NCBI GenBank assembly: GCA_020058965.1
Contig: JAGVCY010000154.1
Location: 1 to 8,097, forward strand
DNA length: 8,097 nucleotides
Source: Candidatus Omnitrophota bacterium
GTDB lineage: Bacteria; Omnitrophota; Gorgyraeia; 2-02-FULL-51-18; JAGOUK01
Direction of reading: 5' to 3'
Below, piece by piece: positions 1 to 7,000 of the stretch (its first letter is position 1; each line of letters starts with the position of its first letter). The notes below the pieces were generated by a model. That model was not told the DNA's origin. It made no database searches and was given only the letters and a program-made list of their open reading frames with translations. The translations under genes were made by a program, and so were the position numbers.

Positions 1-1080
1 AGCGCGCTCGCCGCGGAAGCGGATGTTCGGCGGATCGCGCCGACGGATCTGCGGCAGATGCGCCAGCTGCGGAAAGTTCTGAAGCTCGAGTCCCGCGTGG
101 ACGCCGCGCGCGCGGCGGAGGAATTGGATCGGGTGTCGGCGGCGTGGACGCCGGAAGATCGTGAAGAAGCGAGGCGGATTTTTGGCGCAGGCGCAGGAAC
201 CGGCAAAGGCGGCGGCAGAAGCGGGATCGCCAAAACAACAGGCGATTCGAGCGCCGAGATGGCGGCGAGGGGATTGTGGTTGCAGTCGCGGTTGCAATCG
301 CGGCTCAGGGACCGGATGAAGCGATCCACTCACGCGCCCAACCTGGAATTTTATTGCCGGTATCTCAATAGTTTAAATAAGCTCAAGCCGCAGGAGCTTC
401 TCGATCAGGCGGCACGGACGGAGGAATTGCTTCTCGAGAGTCTGGCGGACACGAGCGACGCGCGAGCACTTTTGGATGCCATCCGAGCCGAACGGTTTTA
501 TGGCAAGTTGTACAACTTTTTTCTCACGCCGGAAGAGATCGGTCACTATCGGCAGAATTCTCAAGCTTATGACATGGAGCGCGTGCTCGGGTTTTTGAAC
601 CGCGAAGTCATGGAAGCCGGCGGGCACGCGGAGCGGGCGCTTTTTTTGGAACCGGCGGAGCGCGCGGCGTTCCCGAAGGCGGTGGAATTTTATGAGCTCG
701 CCCAAAAAAGGGATGAGGCCTTTGTCCGCGGTGTTCTCAAAACTCTGGGCGAGCCGGCAGGAAAACCCGGCGAGTCCGTTAAAGCCGCGCTCATCACCGG
801 AGGTTTTCACACGCCGCATCTGGAAGCCCTGCTCCAAAAGAATAATATTTCCTATGCCGTCATCACCCCCCGCGTCTACGAAGAAACCGACCAAGCCCGC
901 TACGAAAAAATCCTGTTCCGTCCGACCACGGCCTCCGTATCCACGATGATGCCCCCGGCTCTCCGCAACACCCAAATCCTCTTTGCTCTGGGCGCCCGTC
1001 TCGGCGCCTCCGAACCCGATATCCGCTCCGCTATGACCGTTTCCGGTTTTGTTGATACAAAAAGGAACAGGTCAGAATCC
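1..1080 (+). other. Module 1: unrecognised helical region with GGFHTP motif
   Basis: Residues 1-60 are charged and helical, followed by a Gly-rich linker at about residues 64-80 that leads into a loose junction motif. From about residue 85 the sequence is again helical, with many Leu, Glu and Arg. It then turns into what looks like a compact alpha/beta segment: ALITGGFHTPHLEALL (about residues 264-279, His at 808-810) followed by ISYAVITPRV and, about a dozen residues on, YEKILF. The hydrophobic strand ending in GGFH and the following strand ending in TPR suggest a conserved site around the His. I do not recognise a named family. The module ends in a polar stretch just before the exact GARMA copy at 1087. 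Confidence 0.5.
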
Positions 1081-4000
1081 TCCGGCGCGAGGATGGCGGA
1101 AGAAGGGAATAAGTTTTTTGAGAATGCTTTTAGGCTTTTCCATGCGGCGGATGTTTTGAGCCAAGCTCCTGATGGTGTAAAAGTATTTACGATTGGTTCC
1201 GCGGACGGGAAATTAACTGAAGCTAAAAAATTTGATCTGATTGAGGACCCATCCGGGAAGCAATGGTTTTTTGCGCGCGCAGGTGACACGCTTATCGTTC
1301 AACACGACGCCGAAGTGGAAGTGGAGCTGGCGTCTCTCGGACAATACGAATGCGTGAATATTTCTTTTTTCGCCAAATCCGGCGATCAATTCGTCGTGGG
1401 GGTGTCCCACATTTCGCCATTTGATTCCGATACCGCTTATAAGAAATTCCAGGCCCTGCTGCGATGCTTCCAGGATAATCCGGAGTGGACGGAAATCGAA
1501 ATATTTCTGGGGGTCGGTCCGGGCCAATCGGGCAAGGGTTTGAGCGCATTTCCTTCGGATGTTTCGGTTGCCGACTTGAAGGCGATGGCTGAAGGGGCTG
1601 GGATTGGCTGGAGAGAAGCTTGGGTGAAGGAAAGCGGATGGGAAGGCTTGGATGTCAGCCTAAGTAAGACGAGTCTGTTGATGAGAGCGCATCAAAACTT
1701 AGGACGGATTCCTTCGTTAATGGCTTTACGGGGTCAAGCAGACGAAGGCTTTATCTATCGGCATTCAGAAGAGCCTTGGGGTCGCGCGTCCAATCGCACT
1801 CATGCAGAAGCAAGCAGGTCGATTAACCCTGCCGGAGCGCGGTTGGCGGAGACGGGTAGAGGCGGTTGGAAAGCGGGCTTGTTGGCGGTTGGAATTCTCG
1901 GTCTGGTCGCGGCGAATCACATGGCATCGTCGTGGGTGATGGATCGTTCGACGGGTATCATCATCGGTGTCGACCGGGAAGAGGAGATCGCCGATGCCCG
2001 TCGCATCTTCGGCGATATCTGGAACGGAAAGACCGTGCGGTACGAAACGGAAGCGTCATTTGCCAAAAAATCCGACGACCCGAAATATCTCGACGCGGTC
2101 GGGCAGGCCGGATCAATCTTTGTGAACGTCATCCATTACCGTCCGACGTCTGCGTTGTGGGCCCGCATGATCATCGTCGTATTCTCACTGATGAGCTTCG
2201 TGTGGTCCGTGCGTAACCTTGTGAACTTCCAAAGTGCGCGTTTTTTAAGCGCCCACGCGGCAATCTCGGTATCATTGTTTGTCGCCGCAGGCGCCATGCA
2301 GGCCGTCGATTTCATCAAGTATCAAGGTGCGCACGATTATCTAAGCGGGTTTTCGCCGGGCGATCTGTTCGTGATCGGAGCCGTCCTTAGCGTTTTGGTG
2401 GGACTGGGTCGCTGGGCGGTCCGCAAAATCTTGGCCGCGAGGCTGGCGGGGGAGAAAAATAGCGATGGGTTTTGGATTGCGCTGAATAGCGTTGGTTTTT
2501 TGCTATTTGTGACCTTTTTCGGGCCGATGAGTTTGACCCCTTTTTTACAAGGGCCGTTGTATTTGGCGATGTATTTGACGGCGGCGGCGATCATTAGTTT
2601 TAGTTTTCTTGGATTTTTTGTCGGAGTTCCCTGGTTTGAAGCGGAACCGCGTGATCTGCGCACGGCCGGACGGTTGAAGGCCGAATTGGCGTCTCAAGCC
2701 CAAGAACTGAACGACCTTGATCTGCTCTCAGCGCTGCAAATATCGGGCGTGAGAATCGTCGGCGGATTTGCGGCTATGAGGCAGGTGCTCCTTAGAGGCA
2801 GGGAGCACGGAGACATTTTGATACCGTCGATGCTGGTTCGGATACCGTGGTTTCACCCCGCCGCAAAATATCTGATGGTTCGTCGAGCGTTGGGGAATTT
2901 ATTTGATGAGCGTCGAGCCCTGCTGGAACGCCAACGGATCCTTCCCGCCCGCGGTTTCTTCGGCTTTAGGAGCGATCTGATCGCCTACTTGTTCTGGGTT
3001 TTCTATTCGGACTACGAGACTCTCAAAAGAGCTCGTTACTACCCGGAGATAACGCCTTTTCTTATAGCCCACCCGGCTATTTTTGGTCGAGTTCATGCGC
3101 TAGTCCTGGGATCTTTAAGCCTTGCTTCTATTGCCCCCGCCTCCAACCTCAAGGCATATTTTGATTTTATGATCCGGAAAAGGGATATCGGACCCGGTCG
3201 CGTTGGGACAAAAGGAGATGGGTTAGGCGACTCGGCGGGAGCGAGGATGGCGGAGGCGGATCGAGCGGGGGAAAGGGGCGGTCGGGACGCAGGAGGTGTT
3301 GTGAGATGGCTCGCTCGGGCGCTGGAGATGCGTCCGGAGGAAATGGATGATCGCTTCTCGCAGGCCGATCCGGATGAAATGGCCGATCGCCTGATCCGGC
3401 GATTGGAACAATTTCCGGACGAAATTGCAATCGCGATGGCCTTCATTCGGACGCGCCAACCGGCGAATGCGGTCGGTCAGATTGTCACGGCCCCCACGAC
3501 CGCTGAAGCGGTGAAGATCGCGACGGCCAATAAGCTGAGGCAAAGACTCAGCGGAATGAGCCGGAGAGCTTTTGTGCAGATTTTGATCGCGCTTGCTTCA
3601 ATCCTGGGTATTAAAATTTTTCCCGCTTTAAAATCCTCGACCGCTTCGCCATGGGATCCGGAGGCCGACTTATGGGACTTTTATCGGCGTATTCGGGGAG
3701 GGTTTTTTGCCGGAGGGCATCTTCCGGAGCCGCTTGGAAAATATATCGAGTCCATGCCTTCAACTCGTGCGCTAGTGGCACGAGCGGAACACCCGTGGTA
3801 TTACACGGGACCCGATCAAGAGGCCCCTAGCTTCAGTCATGGAGGGGGCTCGTTTTGGTTTCGGATCTACCTCCGCGCGGTAGAGCCCGTTATCGAGGAC
3901 ATGGTCAGAGATCCGCAGCAACGCCATCGGCTCGTTCCTAAAAGTCAAATGCTTCACATCGTTCGGATGATCATGCATCCCGAAGATACATCGCCTTTGA

Positions 4001-7000
4001 TGCAGCGGTTACGGGGTCCCTTGGATGCCGCTATCCATGAAGCGGGCCTTCTGGTTGAGGGCCGTTTAGCGCAGTTCAGAGCTTTTGTCGACGGTCTTTC
4101 TTCCGAGCAAAGGCGGACCATGGAGGAATTGGCTGAGCAGACCAGGATAAGCGATACGGCGCGTACCGGAAGGTACTTGAAAGATTCGCGGGCGACAGAT
4201 GATGCCGCCCTCGATCAACTTCAATTGTTGAGATGGCAGGACGACGGAGGCTCTGACCTCGGAGGACGATCGAATGGGATTCACTTGACTTCCTCCATGG
4301 CTGCGCGGTTGGCCAAGGAGGATTCGGAGCCGGTGTTTGTTTGGAAAAATCCTGATCCGAGGCCGAATTCCACATTTTTGAGCCCGGTGTTGATGGCGAA
4401 GGCGGAAGAAGTTGTTCCGCAGTATGCGGTGCGGACCCCGTTGTTTTACGCGCGGCGTTTGAGCGAGCTGATCGGCAAGCGTGTCTACGTCAAGGACGAA
4501 TCGGGCCAGCGGGGTGGGTCGTTTAAGGCGCGCGGCGTCTACTTTGAGGCTTATCAGGCGGTGGAAGCGTTGGTCGAAGGGGGTGCGACCGGCCGTGAGA
4601 TCCTGAAGCGTGGATTTGCCATCGTTACGCAGTCGACAGGCAATCATGGCGCGGCTTTGATCGATGCTGCGTCGGGCGTGATCGATTATTTTTCAAAAAA
4701 ATATCCCGATGATCTCGAACTTATAACGGCTTTGAAAAAAATTGAGCCGATCATTTATACCTATCGGGCCGGTATTCCAGCTGAAAAACACGGGGCCATG
4801 ACACTTGCCCTCGCTCACTACCGCGCTAAGGTGGGCGCCGCGAACCAGGGAGCCATCAACGATCAGAATGACGATTATGGTCAAGCGCGGTCCGCGCGCG
4901 AAGCGTTTATCGAGTCCGAAGGGGACCAGGCGCTTTATATGGCGCACGGCGGACCCGACATCATGGCCGGCCACGGGACCGATGGCGGGGAGGTTGCCGA
5001 TCAACTGAAGCGGGAAGCGGGACTCATGCCGGAAGAAAAAGTCGCCTTCGTGGTGCTCGTTGGCGCGGGCGGGCCAGTCGGAATGCTGGCGTCGTTCGAA
5101 GCGCATCGGCCTGGTTCGCTCGGTGTCGTTGTCCAATCGAACCGCTGGGATGCCTTTGTCCGTAGTCTGATTTCGGGAAAAATTGAAACCAACCGACCCG
5201 GCCGGCCGGGTGAGATCTTCGCCGAAAACGGCGCCGCCGTCGATCAACCGGAACCGATCGCGCTCCAAGCCGCCCGCGACTATGTTCACGAAGCGATTTC
5301 GCTTCCTTATCCTTCCCCGGATCATCCGGCCGTCCTCGCGCTCGAAGCTGATCTGAGAGAATCCGGATCGGCCTTCAACTCCGGCGGTACCACCGATCTC
5401 GCCGCCGCCGCGCTCACCGACGCGATGTCCCGATCCGATGTTCTACGACAAGCTGATGTGATCGTCCTGCTCGCGACCGAAACGAACCCGCCCCGCATAA
5501 TTTCAAAGGAAGCCAACCCCACTCCCTCCGCCGCGAGGATGGCGGTGGGGCAGTTAGAGAAGCGCGATGAATTCTTGGATCGAGAGTCCGGACGATTAGA
5601 TGATTCCGCGGAGCGTCCAGCGGTCGACTTCGGGATGATTGGGGATGATGAGGATCGTGCGCTGAGCGGGGTGGAAGAGTTTGATGTGACTGCCGCGTTG
5701 ACCGGCGATCATATAACCGGCGCGCTTGAAGGCGGACACGACTTCGCGTCCGGAGAGCAAGGGCGGATGAGCCATCTTAGAGCGCCAGGGTCAGGACCTG
5801 TTTATTCTTCGTGGTTTTTAGGTGCTTGGGAAACGGAGCCAGGTAGAGGGAAATGGCTTCCCGGAGATTTCTCAGGGCATCAATCTTCGTTTTTCCCTGG
5901 GTATGGCAACCCGGCAGGGTCGGAACCGACGCGACCACATAGCCGTCTTCGCCTTTCTCCAGAACGACCTTCAGCTTCATCCGAACCTCCCGTGGTTTTT
6001 CTTGAGAAAAAGTATACCACACTGCTACAACGGGCCGGAGCGAGGATGGCGGGAAGTTACGGATTGACGATCCGGAACCCGCTGGCGCTCAGTATGACGA
6101 GTTTTCCTTTGATGGCTTTGGCGGTGAGCTGGCTCAGCGTCATTGTGAGCACTGGGTTGACATGGTCGGGATCCGGAGGATGGATCCTGATGACGATGAT
6201 CCCGCTGGTTTTTTTAGGCGGATACAGTTTGGTGTTCAAAAAATCCCCATCGCCCGTAAGAAGCGTGGAGCCGGTCGAAAGTACGGCACCGTACACGGTT
6301 CCGTTCTTGGAACCCTTGGGCGTAAAAATGACCTCGTGGCCCGACCAGCTTAAAAATCGGGCAATGTCCCTGTGGAGATTCTCGTCGGCGAGGATCCTAA
6401 ATTTACTTTTTGACGGCAAGAGGAGTGTGGACCTCGTTATCGATACGAAGCCGGGCGTGCTGGATGGCCGCTTGGATGGACCTTTTGTCGATAGAGGGAA
6501 ACCCGCGCAGAATATCGGGGACGCTCATTCCGGTCTCCAACAGCTCCAACACGGTGGAAACCATCACGCGGGTTCCCCGGAAAACGGGTTTCCCGTGGCA
6601 GACCGAGGGGTCGATCAAAATAAGTCTCTGAAGATTTTTCATGCAACATCCTCCAACGCGTCAAGCATAGCATCCGGGTACGGCTTAATCAAGCTGGATG
6701 CCCGACCCGGTTCCGTTAACGCGGAAGGAGATGGGCCAGAATCCTTTGGCGCGAGGATGGCGGGGTATGGTGAGAAGTTTATGCGGCATTTGAGTATGCG
6801 GGAGGGGTATGAAATGCAAAACGCGCTGGAAAGGCATGACGCGTCGAGAAATCATCTTCCCGAGCATCCCTTGGACCGTCTTTTGGGTTCGATTGCTATT
6901 TTTTACAACGACGCACCTCTTCATGATTTAACTAATCTGATTAACTTTATGCCCGCCGAGATGCCGGACGAAGTTCTAGAACACTCCATCCGAATATTGG

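Larger units (their letters stand above)
5546..6724 (+). other. Modules 7 and 8: domain-free part of the giant frame, antisense to two toxin-antitoxin operons
   Basis: The plus frame stays open for about 390 codons here, but the translation looks like shadow sequence: runs rich in Pro, Ser, Gly and Arg (SPERPSASSEPP, SPSPVRSVEPVES), one chance hydrophobic stretch (about 6094-6228), and no domain. The genuine coding signal is on the minus strand. Two of the four minus genes are in codon register with the plus frame, two are not, so codon register alone does not explain the absence of stops. Confidence 0.6.

Noticed and set aside
373..975. 200-codon minus-strand ORF
   Set aside because: Shadow of the GC-rich plus coding frame: Arg-rich, no domain, no ribosome binding site.
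1006..1020. GARLG peptide near the end of module 1
   Set aside because: Resembles GARLA in protein only; the codons (ggc gcc cgt ctc ggc) do not match the element, and a true copy follows 70 bases later.
1866..2216. 116-codon plus-strand ORF in another frame
   Set aside because: Overlaps the LspA-like membrane domain; its translation is Arg/Gly/His-rich shadow sequence.
4066..4647. 193-codon minus-strand ORF
   Set aside because: Antisense to the junction and the first, strongly conserved part of the PLP domain; Arg/Leu/His-rich shadow with no recognisable family.
4693..5325. 210-codon minus-strand ORF
   Set aside because: Fully antisense to the PLP domain, whose motifs are intact on the plus strand; no domain or start signal.
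5822..6067. 81-codon plus-strand ORF in another frame
   Set aside because: Antisense shadow of hicB, which has the LPGC-TQG signature, a Shine-Dalgarno and a promoter.
6094..6228. Hydrophobic, membrane-helix-like stretch in the giant frame
   Set aside because: It is the antisense reading of the DUF5615 gene; hydrophobicity here is a by-product of the minus-strand codons.
6388..6395. An eighth-base partial match to the GARMA core (gcgaggat) in frame 1 at the DUF433/DUF5615 overlap
   Set aside because: It is fully explained by the minus-strand codons of the conserved DUF5615 motif RILAD, and the match ends before the core does.
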